Shown: positions 39,466 through 49,887 of the stretch, one piece after another
Layout of the letters: each line of letters starts with the position of its first letter
Numbering within the stretch: position 1 is the first letter of the stretch
Assembly: GCA_905221115.1 (NCBI GenBank)
Contig: CAJNBX010000004.1
Location: 80,250-144,249, forward strand
Length of the DNA stretch: 64,000 nucleotides
Source: a bacterium
GTDB lineage: Bacteria; Bacillota; Bacilli; Lactobacillales; Streptococcaceae
Direction: 5' to 3'
Made by a program: the position numbers and the translations under genes
Notes under the pieces: model-generated
What the model saw: the letters and a program-made list of their open reading frames with translations, nothing else
Database searches by the model: none
What the model was told of the DNA's origin: nothing

Positions 39466-40197
39466 ATGCAACTAGAAAATAAAAATATCTTTATTACAGG
39501 TTCGAGTCGTGGGATTGGTCTTGCCATCGCCCACAAGTTTGCTCAGGCAGGAGCCAATATTGTTTTAAACAGTCGTGGGCCTATCTCTGAAGAATTACTC
39601 GCTGCATTTGCAGACTACGGTGTCAAGGTAGTTCCCATTTCAGGAGATGTATCAGATTTTGCAGACGCTAAGCGTATGGTTGAGCAAGCTATTGCAGAGC
39701 TGGGTTCAGTAGATGTTTTGGTCAACAATGCAGGGATTACCCAAGATACCCTTATGCTTAAGATGACAGAAGCGGATTTTGAAAAAGTACTCAAGGTTAA
39801 CCTGACTGGCGCTTTTAACATGACACAATCAGTCTTGAAACCGATGATGAAAGCCAGAGAAGGTGCTATTATTAATATGTCTAGTGTTGTTGGTTTGATG
39901 GGGAATATCGGTCAAGCTAACTATGCAGCTTCTAAGGCTGGTTTGATTGGTTTTACCAAATCTGTGGCGCGTGAAGTGGCCAATCGCAATATCAGGGTTA
40001 ATGCTATTGCACCTGGAATGATTGAATCCGATATGACAGCTGTTCTATCAGACAAGGTAAAAGATGCTATGCTGGCGCAAATCCCTATGAAAGCATTTGG
40101 GCAGGCAGAGCAGGTTGCAGATTTGACAGTATTTTTAGCAGGCCAAGACTATCTAACTGGTCAAGTGGTTGCCATTGATGGTGGCCTCAGTATGTAG
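39466..40197 (+). CDS. fabG: 3-oxoacyl-ACP reductase
   Basis: NADPH-dependent reduction of 3-oxoacyl-ACP. The 243-residue short-chain dehydrogenase has the cofactor loop TGSSRGIG (11-18), NNAG (87-90), Ser140 and the Tyr153/Lys157 pair in YAASK. A purine-rich GGAGAAAAG precedes the ATG. Confidence 0.97.
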   Translation: MQLENKNIFITGSSRGIGLAIAHKFAQAGANIVLNSRGPISEELLAAFADYGVKVVPISGDVSDFADAKRMVEQAIAELGSVDVLVNNAGITQDTLMLKMTEADFEKVLKVNLTGAFNMTQSVLKPMMKAREGAIINMSSVVGLMGNIGQANYAASKAGLIGFTKSVAREVANRNIRVNAIAPGMIESDMTAVLSDKVKDAMLAQIPMKAFGQAEQVADLTVFLAGQDYLTGQVVAIDGGLSM

Positions 40198-40217
40198 AGA
40201 AGCTAGAGGTAAAAAAG

Positions 40218-41453
40218 ATGAAACTAAATCGCGTAGTAGTAACAGGTTATGGAGTAACATCTCCAATCGGAAATACACCAGAAGAATTTTGGAATAGTTT
40301 GACAACTGGAAAAATCGGAATTGGTAAAATAACAAAATTTGATCATAGTGACTTTGATGTGCATAATGCAGCAGAAATCCAAGATTTTCCTTTTGATAAA
40401 TACTTTGTTAAGAAAGATACCAATCGTTTCGATAACTATTCTTTATATGCCTTGTATGCGGCTCAAGAAGCTGTCAATCATGCAGGTCTTGATGTAGAGG
40501 CTCTTGATAAAGATCGTTTTGGTGTTATCGTTGCCTCTGGTATTGGTGGAATCAAGGAAATTGAAGATCAAGTGCTTCGTCTCTATGACAAAGGACCAAA
40601 ACGTGTGAAACCATTGACCCTTCCAAAAGCCTTACCAAATATGGCTTCAGGAAATGTTGCTATGCGTTTTGGAGCAAACGGTGTTTGCAAATCCATCAAT
40701 ACTGCCTGCGCTTCATCAAATGACGCGATTGGGGATGCCTTCCGCTCAATTAAATTTGGTTTCCAAGACGTTATGTTGGTAGGTGGTTCAGAAGCCTCTA
40801 TCACACCTTTTGCTATCGCCGGTTTTCAAGCACTGACTGCTCTCTCAACTACAGAGGATCCAAGTCGTGCTTCTATTCCATTTGATAAGGATCGCAATGG
40901 GTTTGTCATGGGTGAAGGTTCTGGGATGTTGGTTCTTGAAAGTCTGGAACACGCTGAAAAACGTGGGGCTACTATCCTTGCTGAAGTGGTTGGTTACGGA
41001 AATACTTGTGATGCCTACCACATGACTTCACCACATCCAGAAGGTCAGGGAGCTATCAAGGCCATCAAATTAGCCTTGGAAGAAGCTGAGATTTCCCCAG
41101 AGCAAGTAGCCTATGTCAATGCTCACGGAACGTCAACTCCTGCCAATGAAAAAGGAGAAAGTGGTGCTATCGTAGCTGCTCTTGGTAAGGAAGTGCCTGT
41201 ATCATCAACCAAGTCTTTCACAGGACATTTGCTGGGGGCTGCAGGTGCAGTAGAAGCTATCGTAACAATCGAGGCTATGCGTCATAACTTTGTACCAATG
41301 ACAGCTGGGACAAGTGAAGTATCAGATTATATCGAAGCCAATGTCGTTTATGGACAAGGCTTGGAGCAAGAAATTCCATACGCTATTTCAAACACTTTTG
41401 GTTTTGGTGGCCACAATGCAGTTCTTGCTTTCAAACGTTGGGAGAATAAGTAA
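40218..41453 (+). CDS. fabF: 3-oxoacyl-ACP synthase II
   Basis: Elongating condensing enzyme. The 411-residue product has the nucleophile Cys164 (NTACASSN) and the two His residues of NAHGTSTP and FTGHLLGAAG, a Cys-His-His triad. It also determines chain length and competes with FabM for trans-2-decenoyl flux, which matters because fabM is broken here. accB follows after 2 nt. Confidence 0.97.
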   Translation: MKLNRVVVTGYGVTSPIGNTPEEFWNSLTTGKIGIGKITKFDHSDFDVHNAAEIQDFPFDKYFVKKDTNRFDNYSLYALYAAQEAVNHAGLDVEALDKDRFGVIVASGIGGIKEIEDQVLRLYDKGPKRVKPLTLPKALPNMASGNVAMRFGANGVCKSINTACASSNDAIGDAFRSIKFGFQDVMLVGGSEASITPFAIAGFQALTALSTTEDPSRASIPFDKDRNGFVMGEGSGMLVLESLEHAEKRGATILAEVVGYGNTCDAYHMTSPHPEGQGAIKAIKLALEEAEISPEQVAYVNAHGTSTPANEKGESGAIVAALGKEVPVSSTKSFTGHLLGAAGAVEAIVTIEAMRHNFVPMTAGTSEVSDYIEANVVYGQGLEQEIPYAISNTFGFGGHNAVLAFKRWENK

Positions 41454-41455
41454 GT

Positions 41456-41941
41456 ATGAATTTAAACGATATTAAAGACTTGATGGCTCAATTTGACCAA
41501 TCAAGTTTGAGAGAATTTTCTTATAAGAATGGGACGGATGAGTTGGAGTTTAGCAAGAATGAAGCGAGACTGGTATCTGAAGTTGTACCTCAAGTTGCTC
41601 CAGCACCAGTTCTGGCAACACCTAGTCCAGTAGTTCCTACATCTGCTCCAGCAGAGACTGTAGTGGCAGAGACTTCGACGCCAGCTGAAACAAGTGTGGC
41701 TGCTGAGGGAGATGTTGTAGAGAGCCCACTTGTTGGTGTGGCTTACTTGGCTGCTGGCCCAGATAAACCTGCCTTCGTTTCAGTTGGTGATAGTGTTAAA
41801 AAAGGCCAAACATTGGTAATCATCGAAGCCATGAAAGTCATGAATGAAATTCCAGCACCTAAGGATGGTGTGGTAACGGAAATTCTCGTTTCTAACGAAG
41901 AAATGGTTGAGTTTGGTAAAGGATTGGTACGTATCAAATGA
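41456..41941 (+). CDS. accB: Biotin carboxyl carrier protein of acetyl-CoA carboxylase
   Basis: Carries biotin between the AccC and AccDA active sites. The 161-residue product has a Pro/Ala/Thr-rich linker (about 45-85) and a biotinyl domain with the target Lys127 in EAMKVMNE. It overlaps fabZ by 4 nt (ATGA). Confidence 0.96.
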   Translation: MNLNDIKDLMAQFDQSSLREFSYKNGTDELEFSKNEARLVSEVVPQVAPAPVLATPSPVVPTSAPAETVVAETSTPAETSVAAEGDVVESPLVGVAYLAAGPDKPAFVSVGDSVKKGQTLVIIEAMKVMNEIPAPKDGVVTEILVSNEEMVEFGKGLVRIK

Positions 41942-42360
41942 TTGATATTCAAGGAATCAAAGAAGCCCTTCCCCACCGTTATCCTATGCTCCTAGTGGAC
42001 CGTGTGTTGGAAGTGAGCGAGGATACCATTGTTGCCATCAAAAATGTGACCATCAATGAGCCCTTCTTTAATGGACATTTCCCTCAATATCCAGTTATGC
42101 CAGGTGTTCTGATTATGGAAGCCTTGGCGCAAACAGCTGGTGTCTTGGAGTTGTCAAAACCTGAAAATAAAGGAAAACTGGTCTTTTACGCTGGTATGGA
42201 CAAGGTTAAGTTCAAGAAGCAAGTTGTACCAGGCGACCAATTAGTTATGACGGCAACGTTTGTAAAACGTCGTGGCACGATTGCTGTGGTTGAAGCAAAG
42301 GCTGAAGTGGATGGCAAGCTTGCAGCTAGTGGTACTCTTACCTTTGCAATAGGGAACTAA
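41938..42360 (+). CDS. fabZ: 3-hydroxyacyl-ACP dehydratase
   Basis: Dehydrates 3-hydroxyacyl-ACP to trans-2-enoyl-ACP. The 140-residue hot-dog protein has [12 protein letters not shown] and the catalytic His47 ([12 protein letters not shown]) and Glu61. Unlike FabA it does not isomerise, so this species depends on FabM for unsaturated chains. Confidence 0.96.
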   Translation: MIDIQGIKEALPHRYPMLLVDRVLEVSEDTIVAIKNVTINEPFFNGHFPQYPVMPGVLIMEALAQTAGVLELSKPENKGKLVFYAGMDKVKFKKQVVPGDQLVMTATFVKRRGTIAVVEAKAEVDGKLAASGTLTFAIGN

Positions 42361-42371
42361 GGAGGTTCTCC

Positions 42372-43739
42372 ATGTTTCGAAAAATCTTAATTGCCAATCG
42401 TGGTGAAATTGCGGTTCGTATTATCCGTGCTGCGCGTGAACTGGGGATTGCGACGGTGGCGGTTTATTCAACTGCTGATAAGGAAGCCCTGCATACGCTT
42501 TTGGCAGATGAAGCAGTTTGTATCGGTCCTGGTAAGGCAACTGAGTCTTATCTCAATATTAATGCAGTTCTATCAGCTGCAGTCTTGACTGAGGCAGAAG
42601 CCATTCACCCAGGTTTTGGATTTCTCAGCGAAAATTCCAAATTTGCGACCATGTGTGAAGAGGTGGGAATCAAGTTTATCGGTCCATCTGGTCATGTCAT
42701 GGATATGATGGGAGACAAAATCAATGCGCGTGCTCAGATGATTAAAGCAGGTGTGCCAGTTATTCCAGGTTCGGATGGAGAAGTGCATAATTCTGAAGAA
42801 GCCTTGATTGTTGCTGAAAAAATTGGCTATCCTGTTATGCTCAAGGCTTCAGCAGGTGGTGGCGGTAAAGGGATTCGTAAGGTTGAAAAACCAGAAGATC
42901 TTGTTTCAGCCTTTGAAACAGCCTCAAGTGAAGCTAAGGCCAATTATGGCAATTGTGCCATGTATATAGAACGGGTTATCTATCCAGCTCGTCACATCGA
43001 GGTTCAAATCCTAGGAGATGAACACGGAAATGTGATTCACTTGGGGGAACGGGATTGTTCTCTTCAACGAAATAACCAAAAGGTTTTGGAAGAAAGTCCT
43101 TCGATTGCAATCGGAAAAACGCTGCGTCATGAAATCGGTGCGGCTGCTGTTCGAGCTGCAGAGTCTGTTGGCTATGAGAATGCAGGAACCATTGAATTTC
43201 TTCTTGATGAAGCAAGTGGTAAATTCTATTTCATGGAAATGAATACACGTGTTCAGGTAGAGCATCCAGTAACAGAGTTTGTTTCAGGTGTGGATATCGT
43301 TAAGGAACAGATTCGCATTGCGGCAGGTCAGCCTCTGTCTGTTAAGCAAGAAGATATTGTCCTACGAGGTCATGCCATCGAGTGTCGGATCAATGCAGAA
43401 AACCCAGCCTTTAACTTTGCTCCTAGTCCAGGTAAGATTACTAATCTCTATCTGCCAAGTGGTGGAGTTGGCTTGCGCGTGGATTCAGCAGTTTATCCAG
43501 GCTATACCATTCCACCTTATTATGATAGTATGATTGCTAAAATCATAGTACACGGCGAAAATCGTTTTGACGCCTTGATGAAAATGCAACGTGCCCTTTA
43601 TGAATTAGAGATTGAAGGGGTGCAGACCAATGCAGATTTCCAGCTTGACCTCATTTCAGATCGCAATGTCATTGCTGGGGATTATGACACTTCTTTCTTG
43701 ATGGAAACATTCTTACCTAAATATCAAGAAAAAGAATAA
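42372..43739 (+). CDS. accC: Biotin carboxylase subunit of acetyl-CoA carboxylase
   Basis: ATP-grasp enzyme that carboxylates biotin on AccB. The 455-residue product has the biotin-carboxylase start KILIANRGEIAVR, the Gly-rich ATP loop KASAGGGGKGIR and the EMNTRVQVEHPVTE catalytic stretch. GGAGG precedes the ATG, 11 nt after fabZ. Confidence 0.97.
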   Translation: MFRKILIANRGEIAVRIIRAARELGIATVAVYSTADKEALHTLLADEAVCIGPGKATESYLNINAVLSAAVLTEAEAIHPGFGFLSENSKFATMCEEVGIKFIGPSGHVMDMMGDKINARAQMIKAGVPVIPGSDGEVHNSEEALIVAEKIGYPVMLKASAGGGGKGIRKVEKPEDLVSAFETASSEAKANYGNCAMYIERVIYPARHIEVQILGDEHGNVIHLGERDCSLQRNNQKVLEESPSIAIGKTLRHEIGAAAVRAAESVGYENAGTIEFLLDEASGKFYFMEMNTRVQVEHPVTEFVSGVDIVKEQIRIAAGQPLSVKQEDIVLRGHAIECRINAENPAFNFAPSPGKITNLYLPSGGVGLRVDSAVYPGYTIPPYYDSMIAKIIVHGENRFDALMKMQRALYELEIEGVQTNADFQLDLISDRNVIAGDYDTSFLMETFLPKYQEKE

Positions 43740-43775
43740 AATGATTTCAAGAGTTTAAACCGAAAAGGGGAATCA

Positions 43776-44642
43776 ATGGCTCTATTTAGTAAAAAAGATA
43801 AGTATATTCGAATCAATCCCAATCGTTCGGTTAGGGAAAAACCTCAAGCCAAGCCAGAGGTTCCAGATGAATTATTCTCCCAGTGTCCAGGCTGTAAGCA
43901 TACCATTTATCAGAAGGATCTGGGAAGTGAGCGTATCTGTCCACATTGTAGCTATACCTTTCGTATTTCTGCCCAAGAACGCTTGGCTTTGACGATTGAT
44001 ATGGGAACCTTCAAGGAATTGTTTACAGGGATTGAAAGCAAGGATCCCTTACATTTCCCTGGTTATCAAAAGAAACTAGCAACTATCCGTGAAAAAACAG
44101 GTTTGGATGAAGCCGTTGTGACAGGAACTGCTCTTATTAAAGGTCAGACTGTGGCTCTTGGGATAATGGATTCTAACTTTATCATGGCTTCTATGGGTAC
44201 GGTTGTAGGTGAAAAAATCACTCGTTTGTTTGAGTATGCGACTGTTGAAAAATTGCCAGTTGTTCTCTTTACAGCCTCTGGTGGTGCCCGTATGCAGGAA
44301 GGAATCATGAGTCTCATGCAGATGGCCAAGATTTCTGCGGCAGTTAAACGCCATTCAAATGCTGGTCTCTTTTACCTGACCATTTTAACAGATCCAACGA
44401 CAGGTGGTGTAACAGCATCCTTCGCTATGGAAGGCGATATCATTCTGGCTGAACCACAAAGTTTGGTTGGTTTTGCTGGGCGTCGTGTCATTGAAAACAC
44501 GGTTCGTGAAAGCTTGCCTGAGGATTTCCAAAAGGCAGAATTCCTATTGGAGCATGGATTTGTGGATGCTATCGTTAAAAGAAGAGACTTGCCAGATACG
44601 ATTGCAAGCCTAGTCAGATTGCACGGAGGGAGTCCAAGATGA
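43776..44642 (+). CDS. accD: Acetyl-CoA carboxylase carboxyltransferase subunit beta
   Basis: Transfers the carboxyl group to acetyl-CoA together with AccA. The 288-residue product has an N-terminal zinc ribbon with Cys37, Cys40, Cys55 and Cys58, then a crotonase-fold domain with SGGARMQEG and GGVTASFA. It overlaps accA by 4 nt, which favours 1:1 synthesis of the subunits. Confidence 0.97.
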   Translation: MALFSKKDKYIRINPNRSVREKPQAKPEVPDELFSQCPGCKHTIYQKDLGSERICPHCSYTFRISAQERLALTIDMGTFKELFTGIESKDPLHFPGYQKKLATIREKTGLDEAVVTGTALIKGQTVALGIMDSNFIMASMGTVVGEKITRLFEYATVEKLPVVLFTASGGARMQEGIMSLMQMAKISAAVKRHSNAGLFYLTILTDPTTGGVTASFAMEGDIILAEPQSLVGFAGRRVIENTVRESLPEDFQKAEFLLEHGFVDAIVKRRDLPDTIASLVRLHGGSPR

Positions 44643-45406
44643 ATATTGCAAAAATAGTCAGAGAAGCGCGTGAGCAGAGTCGCTTGACAAGCTTGGAATT
44701 TGCGACAGGTATTTTTGATGACTTTATCCAATTACATGGTGACCGTTCTTTTCGAGATGATGGTGCAGTTGTTGGTGGTATCGGCTGGCTTGGAGACCAA
44801 GCTGTAACAGTGGTTGGTATACAAAAAGGCAAGAGTTTACAAGATAATCTCAAGCGGAATTTTGGTCAACCACATCCAGAAGGCTACCGCAAGGCCCTAC
44901 GGTTGATGAAACAGGCTGAAAAATTTGGCCGTCCAGTTGTGACCTTTATCAATACTGCTGGTGCCTATCCTGGTGTCGGAGCGGAAGAACGTGGACAGGG
45001 GGAAGCTATCGCTCGCAATCTCATGGAAATGAGTGACCTGAAAGTTCCGATTATTGCTATCATTATCGGTGAAGGTGGTTCTGGTGGGGCTCTGGCTCTG
45101 GCAGTCGCAGACCGTGTCTGGATGCTGGAAAATTCTATTTATGCCATTCTCAGTCCAGAAGGCTTTGCTTCCATTCTATGGAAGGACGGTAGTCGTGCCA
45201 TGGAAGCGGCAGAACTGATGAAAATCACTTCGCATGAGCTGCTAGAAATGGACGTGGTGGACAAGGTGATTTCTGAAGCAGGACTTTCTGGTAAGGAACT
45301 GATTAAGAGTGTCAAAAAAGAACTCCAAGATGAGCTAGCTATACTTTTACAAAAACCGTTAGAAGAGTTGTTGGAAGAACGTTACCAACGATTTAGAAAA
45401 TACTAA
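44639..45406 (+). CDS. accA: Acetyl-CoA carboxylase carboxyltransferase subunit alpha
   Basis: Partner of AccD in making malonyl-CoA. The 255-residue product has the crotonase-fold signatures [27 protein letters not shown] and [11 protein letters not shown]. It is the last gene of the fab/acc cluster and is followed by a strong terminator. It is shorter than the E. coli subunit, as is usual in streptococci. Confidence 0.96.
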   Translation: MNIAKIVREAREQSRLTSLEFATGIFDDFIQLHGDRSFRDDGAVVGGIGWLGDQAVTVVGIQKGKSLQDNLKRNFGQPHPEGYRKALRLMKQAEKFGRPVVTFINTAGAYPGVGAEERGQGEAIARNLMEMSDLKVPIIAIIIGEGGSGGALALAVADRVWMLENSIYAILSPEGFASILWKDGSRAMEAAELMKITSHELLEMDVVDKVISEAGLSGKELIKSVKKELQDELAILLQKPLEELLEERYQRFRKY

Positions 45407-45408
45407 TA

Positions 45409-45443
45409 TAAAAACTAGAACTGGCAGTCAGTTCTAGTTTTTG
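45409..45443 (+). terminator. Terminator of the fab/acc cluster
   Basis: AAAAACTAGAACTG pairs with CAGTTCTAGTTTTT around GCAGT; the T-run is part of the stem. Confidence 0.92.
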
Positions 45444-45474
45444 TGTGGTTCTTACTATGTGCAGAGGGGAAAGT

Positions 45475-45507
45475 CAAAAGGTGCTTGGAAGACCAAACAC
45501 CTTTTCG
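45475..45507 (-). terminator. Terminator of efp-asp23-nusB
   Basis: On the minus strand AGGTGTTTGG pairs with CCAAGCACCT (one mismatched pair) around TCTT, followed by TTTTGACTTT. Confidence 0.75.
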
Positions 45508-45508
45508 A

Positions 45509-45934
45509 TTATTCATTTTCTTCAGTTACAAATTGACTAAGCAGTCCGTTGATAAAGCGGGCTGATTTTTGATCTGAAAAATTCTTAGCAAGTTCAATAG
45601 CTTCATTGACTGCTACCAGCTGAGGTGTATCAAATGATGTGATTTCAAAGATACCCAAGCGTAGTAAGTTTTTTTCGACCAAGGTCAATCGTTCAACTGT
45701 CCAGCCTGACTTGAGGTGCTGGTTGATTTGTTTATCCAACTCGTCTTTTTGAGCTTGAACACCAGAAACCAAGTTCAGAAGAAAGGCAGGGATTTGCACA
45801 TCTGCATCTTCACGGTCATGCGTGTAGGCAAAGTGACAAGCCGTTTCCATATCTGTACCGAATTCAAGGCTCATAAGAGCTTGAAAAGCGCATTTACGAA
45901 GTTCGCGTCTAGATTCTAATAATGGGCTAGTCAT
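45509..45934 (-). CDS. nusB: Transcription antitermination factor NusB
   Basis: Binds boxA RNA with NusE and is needed for rRNA transcription antitermination. The 141-residue helical product has the family start [17 protein letters not shown] and the C-terminal [23 protein letters not shown]. It overlaps the asp23 gene by 8 nt, the standard asp23-nusB arrangement. Confidence 0.95.
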   Translation of the reverse strand: MTSPLLESRRELRKCAFQALMSLEFGTDMETACHFAYTHDREDADVQIPAFLLNLVSGVQAQKDELDKQINQHLKSGWTVERLTLVEKNLLRLGIFEITSFDTPQLVAVNEAIELAKNFSDQKSARFINGLLSQFVTEENE

Positions 45935-46316
45935 TGAGGAAGTCCTCGTTAAATAGATCTTTCAACTCTGGTTTAGGTGTTTTGTATGGAACAATTCCTG
46001 TAACATGGATATTGACAGCAGAAAGTTCCACATCAGCCATATCATGGACAGCATCTTTGACCGCTTTTTGAATAGCAAGAGCAACTTTTGGTACTTTCAC
46101 ACCGTACTCAAGGTAGAGATAGATGTCAGCAGTTAGTTCTTCGTTGCTTTCTTTTAAGTAGACGCCACGACCAAGAGAGAGTTTTGATAGAGTATCAGAT
46201 ACGGATTTATTTGAAAATGAATGGACACCATCAACTTTAGCAGTTGCGATGGCAATGATTTTTTCAAGTACACGTGGAGCGATAACGATTTCGCCAAATT
46301 GTTCTTCAGTTCCCAT
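45927..46316 (-). CDS. Asp23/Gls24 family protein (YqhY-like)
   Basis: The 129-residue product belongs to the Asp23/Gls24 family. The YqhY type, encoded between efp and nusB or near acc genes, has been linked to control of acetyl-CoA carboxylase in Bacillus. Visible features are [20 protein letters not shown] and the C-terminal [11 protein letters not shown]. Here the acc genes end only 0.5 kb away, on the other strand. Function in streptococci unproven. Confidence 0.88.
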   Translation of the reverse strand: MGTEEQFGEIVIAPRVLEKIIAIATAKVDGVHSFSNKSVSDTLSKLSLGRGVYLKESNEELTADIYLYLEYGVKVPKVALAIQKAVKDAVHDMADVELSAVNIHVTGIVPYKTPKPELKDLFNEDFLND

Positions 46317-46337
46317 AGAATGACCTCTTTCTAGAGA

Positions 46338-46898
46338 TTAGGCACGAGAAACGTAAGTTCCTTCTGCAGTGTTGATGATCAATTTTTGTCCAGCTTCGAT
46401 GAAGTCAGGAACGTTGACAACAAGTCCAGTTTCCATAGTTGCTGGTTTACCAGAACCTGTAACAGTAGCACCCTTGATAGATGGTTGTGTTTCAGCAACT
46501 GTCAATTCAACAGTAGTTGGTACAGTTACACCGATTACTTCAGTTCCGTAGAATTGGATTTTCACATCAGAGTTTTCAAGGATGTAAAGCAATTCATTTT
46601 CAACGTTTACGACTGGGATTTCGTATTGGTCGTAAGTTTCAGTGTTCATGAAGTAGGCAGTTTCATCCATTTTGTACAAGTATTGAGCTGGAACAGTTTC
46701 GATAATAGCTTGTTCGAATTTTTCTTCTGGACGGTAGCTTGTATCAAAAGTAGAACCAGTACGGACATCACGTAATTTCATACGCATGATTGTATTCCCT
46801 TTACCTGGTTTGTGGTGGCTAGCTTCCAAAACGCGGATCAATTTTCCGTCTGCAGTTTCAAATGTCATACCAGCTTTCAATTTGCTTGCTTCAATCAT
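46338..46898 (-). CDS. efp: Translation elongation factor P
   Basis: Relieves ribosome stalling at polyproline. The 186-residue product has three beta-barrel domains; the loop HHKPGKGN presents Lys33 at the position modified in other bacteria. No modification genes adjoin. Starts an operon with the asp23-like gene and nusB; GAGG precedes the ATG. Confidence 0.96.
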   Translation of the reverse strand: MIEASKLKAGMTFETADGKLIRVLEASHHKPGKGNTIMRMKLRDVRTGSTFDTSYRPEEKFEQAIIETVPAQYLYKMDETAYFMNTETYDQYEIPVVNVENELLYILENSDVKIQFYGTEVIGVTVPTTVELTVAETQPSIKGATVTGSGKPATMETGLVVNVPDFIEAGQKLIINTAEGTYVSRA

Positions 46899-46932
46899 GT
46901 TTTTACCTCTTTAATAAATATTATTACTCTTC

Positions 46933-46941
46933 ATTTTACCA
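46933..46941 (-). promoter_or_regulatory. Extended -10 promoter of efp-asp23-nusB
   Basis: TGGTAAAAT on the minus strand, 35 nt before the efp start; the -35 is weak. The gatC promoter has the same ATATGGTAAAAT-like core. Confidence 0.55.
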
Positions 46942-47057
46942 TAAAATCTTCTGGAAATAAAGCCAAAATAGTTATTGGGAGATGGTAGGGGAGAAAAAGA
47001 ATGTTGCCTAGTCAAGTGGAGTGGTTAATGTTAAAGAGTATCCACTATATTTCTTCT

Positions 47058-47211
47058 CATACTCAATGGAAATCAAAGAGCAAACTAGGAAGCAAGCCGC
47101 AGGTTGCTCAAAACACTGTTTTGAGGTTGTGGATAGAACTGACGAAGTCAGTAACCATATATACGGTAATGTGACGCTGACGTGGTTTGAAGAGATTTTC
47201 GAAGAGTATTA
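47058..47211 (-). repeat. BOX element (A-B-C)
   Basis: Left end ATACTCAATGGAAATC (boxC), a central boxB (GCTCAAAACACTGTTTTGAGG), right end GACGCTGACGTGG through CGAAGAGTATT (boxA). It occupies most of the interval between efp and the dehydrogenase gene; 46945-47057 holds nothing else that I recognise. Confidence 0.92.
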
Positions 47212-47215
47212 TATT

Positions 47216-47250
47216 TCAAAAGGCCGAAGTAAACTTACTCCGACCTGTTA
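47216..47250 (-). terminator. Terminator of the dehydrogenase gene
   Basis: On the minus strand AGGTCGGAGTAA pairs with TTACTTCGGCCT (two mismatched or wobble pairs) around GT, followed by TTTTGAAAT. Confidence 0.7.
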
Positions 47251-47275
47251 GTATTGTCTTAAAAAGATTGATTTT

Positions 47276-48319
47276 TTATTCTGGTTCTACCAAAATTTTA
47301 ATTTGTGACTTATCTTGAGTTAATTCGATAAAGCCTTCTTCGACGATATTTTCCAATTTAATTTTCTTAGTAACCAATTTTTCAGCAGAGAAGTAGCCTT
47401 GTTCCATCAATTCTAATACTTTAGGGAAGATATGACGATAAGCAATGATTCCTTTTAGTGTCTTTTCTTGGATTGCAAATTCATTCGGATTGATATTTGC
47501 TTCTCGTTCCCAGATAGAGACAACCATACACTCACCTGCCTTATGTACGGCAGCTAAGGCTTGTCCTAAAACTACTGGCACACCCGTTACTTCATAAGAA
47601 ACATCTACACCACCGTTTGTTAAACGATGAATAGCTTCAACAGCTGTTTCACCTTCTTCCGGACGGACAACGATAGCTCCTAACTCTTCAGCTTTTGCTT
47701 GACGTTCAGGTGATAATTCAACAGCATAAATCTTAGAAGCACCCGTTGCACGAAGGGCTTCTACAATTAAGAGACCAATCGGACCTAAGCCAAAGACAGC
47801 AGCAGTATCACCAGCTTTTAGTGCTGATTGACGAACTGCATAAACTGCAACAGTAGCTGGCTCAGTGAGAGCAGCTTGCTCATAGCTTAAGCTATCTGGA
47901 ATGACATGTACTAAGTCACCGTCTAAAACACAATATTTGGCAAATCCACCGTCTGCAGCCAAACCGACAAAATTAAGGTTTGGATCCAAATTATAATTAC
48001 CAACTAAGTTATTCTTAGCTAGAATTGGTTCTACAGCAACACGATCACCAACTTTAACACGAGTAACATCGCTTCCGACCTCTACAATTTCACCAGAAAA
48101 TTCATGTCCCAGTGTTACTGGTGCTTTTTGACCAGAATAGACATGTTCTTCTGTTGGGATGAAGATAGGGCCATCTAAAAATTCGTGGAGGTCAGTACCA
48201 CAAATTCCTGTGAATTTAACAGCAACTTTTACTTGGTGCGGAAGTACCTCAGGGACTTCTACTTCTTGAATACGAACATCTTTTGCTGCATGCCATCGAG
48301 CTACTTTCATTGTAGCCAT
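47276..48319 (-). CDS. Zinc-binding MDR dehydrogenase, 2,3-butanediol dehydrogenase-like
   Basis: Likely NAD(H)-linked alcohol/polyol dehydrogenase of the (R,R)-butanediol dehydrogenase type, interconverting acetoin and 2,3-butanediol. The 347-residue product has the catalytic zinc ligands GICGTDLHE and GHEFSGEIVEVG, and the cofactor loop VFGLGPIGLL. The structural-zinc loop that normally carries four Cys is replaced by EPILAKNNLVGNYNLD, with none. AAGGAG precedes the ATG. It stands alone with its own terminator between efp and gatB, where I recall no gene in pneumococcus, so it is probably an acquired cargo gene. Substrate not certain. Confidence 0.85.
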   Translation of the reverse strand: MATMKVARWHAAKDVRIQEVEVPEVLPHQVKVAVKFTGICGTDLHEFLDGPIFIPTEEHVYSGQKAPVTLGHEFSGEIVEVGSDVTRVKVGDRVAVEPILAKNNLVGNYNLDPNLNFVGLAADGGFAKYCVLDGDLVHVIPDSLSYEQAALTEPATVAVYAVRQSALKAGDTAAVFGLGPIGLLIVEALRATGASKIYAVELSPERQAKAEELGAIVVRPEEGETAVEAIHRLTNGGVDVSYEVTGVPVVLGQALAAVHKAGECMVVSIWEREANINPNEFAIQEKTLKGIIAYRHIFPKVLELMEQGYFSAEKLVTKKIKLENIVEEGFIELTQDKSQIKILVEPE

Positions 48320-48406
48320 ATGAATAACTCCTTATTGTTGCGATTTTTAGTTTTCCTTTTAGGAAACTTTACATGCAATATTGTAAACGCCTTCCTTGTG
48401 TTTGCC

Positions 48407-48442
48407 AAGAAAAAACCAACCTCAGGGCTGGTTTCTTTTACA
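48407..48442 (-). terminator. Terminator of gatCAB
   Basis: On the minus strand AAACCAGCC pairs with GGTTGGTTT (one wobble) around CTGA, followed by TTTTC. Confidence 0.85.
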
Positions 48443-48444
48443 TA

Positions 48445-49887
48445 TTAATCTTCTTTCAACTTCGCCAATTCTTGGGCAAGAAGTTTAAGGGCTACTTGTG
48501 GGTTGGCTTGGCCTTTGGTTGCTTTCATAAGGAATCCTGTGAAGGCCTTGTCTGCGTTACGTTTGCCTGACTTGAAGTCGGCAACTGCGGCTTCGTTATC
48601 CGCGAAGACTTGGTGGATAATTGGAATCAAAACAGCTGGATCTGAGATTTGAACCATGCCAGCTTTTTCCACGTATTCACGCGCGCCACCGCCATTTTTA
48701 GCTAGGTGGACAAAGACTTTCTTGGCAATCTTAGAAGAGATAGTACCGTCTTCGATGATGGCAATCATTTCAACCAAGTTTTCTGGTGTCAATTCGATTT
48801 GTTCCAGTGTCTTGCCTTCAGCGTTCAAGAACTGAGCGACTTCCCCTTGGAGCCAGTTAGAGACTTGTTTGGCGTCGCCACCTAGGGCAACAGCTTTTTC
48901 AAAGAAGTCAGAAGTGACTTTATTTGCAGTCAACTGGCTAGCATCGTAGTCTGACAAGCCAAGGTCAGATACATAACGTGCACGGCGTTCTTTTGGAAAC
49001 TCTGGCAACTCAGTCCGCATTTCCTCAATCCACTCGTCGGAAATTTCAAAGAGGGGTAGGTCTGGTTCTGGGAAGTAGCGGTAGTCTGCAGCCCCTTCCT
49101 TGACACGCATGAGGATGGTTGCTTTGTTAGCTTCATCGTAACGGCGTGTTTCTTGGCGAATTTGACCACCTGAGCGAAGAATTTCAGCCTGGCGTTGAAC
49201 TTCGTATTCAAGACCCTTACGAACGTTTGAGAAGGAGTTGAGGTTTTTCAACTCAGTCTTGGTACCGAATTTTTCTTGACCATAAGGACGAAGAGAAATA
49301 TTGGCATCCACACGCATGGAACCTTCTTCCATCTTAACGTCAGAAATACCAGCATACTGGATAACTTCCTTGAGGGCTGTTAGGTAAGCATAGGCTTCTT
49401 CTGGTGAACGCATATCGGCTTCAGATACAATCTCGATCAAAGGCACACCTTGACGGTTGAGGTCAACGTAAGAGTAGCCGTCTGTACCGTGGGTGTTTTT
49501 ACCAGCGTCTTCTTCTAGGTGGGCACGTTCGATACCGATTTTCTTAGTCGTACCATCTTCTAGTTCCACTTCAATCCAGCCGTTATAACCGATTGGCTCA
49601 TCAAACTGAGAAATTTGGTAGGCTTTGGGATTATCAGGATAGAAGTAGTTCTTGCGGTCAAAGTGCATCTTTTTGTGGATGTCCATGTTGAGGGCAAGAG
49701 CAGCCTTGATACCGGCATCAACAACACCTTTATTGAGAACTGGCAGCACTCCTGGGAAGGACCAGTCAATCACGTTAGTGTTGGCATTTTGGTCATTTCC
49801 GAAGTGGGCAGAAGTAGGTGAGAAGATTTTTGAATTGGTGTTGAGCTCTACGTGGACTTCAAGTCCGATGACTATTTCAAAGTTCAT
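48445..49887 (-). CDS. gatB: Asp-tRNA(Asn)/Glu-tRNA(Gln) amidotransferase subunit B
   Basis: Activates the misacylated tRNA by phosphorylation and accepts ammonia from GatA. The 480-residue product has the family start [25 protein letters not shown], the [16 protein letters not shown] segment and the C-terminal helical tRNA-binding tail. It overlaps the gatA stop by one base and ends the operon. Confidence 0.97.
   Translation of the reverse strand: MNFEIVIGLEVHVELNTNSKIFSPTSAHFGNDQNANTNVIDWSFPGVLPVLNKGVVDAGIKAALALNMDIHKKMHFDRKNYFYPDNPKAYQISQFDEPIGYNGWIEVELEDGTTKKIGIERAHLEEDAGKNTHGTDGYSYVDLNRQGVPLIEIVSEADMRSPEEAYAYLTALKEVIQYAGISDVKMEEGSMRVDANISLRPYGQEKFGTKTELKNLNSFSNVRKGLEYEVQRQAEILRSGGQIRQETRRYDEANKATILMRVKEGAADYRYFPEPDLPLFEISDEWIEEMRTELPEFPKERRARYVSDLGLSDYDASQLTANKVTSDFFEKAVALGGDAKQVSNWLQGEVAQFLNAEGKTLEQIELTPENLVEMIAIIEDGTISSKIAKKVFVHLAKNGGGAREYVEKAGMVQISDPAVLIPIIHQVFADNEAAVADFKSGKRNADKAFTGFLMKATKGQANPQVALKLLAQELAKLKED

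Noticed and set aside
47021-47251. A 76-codon frame upstream of efp
   Set aside because: It runs through the BOX element and has no RBS; similar frames occur in the BOX at 34630.
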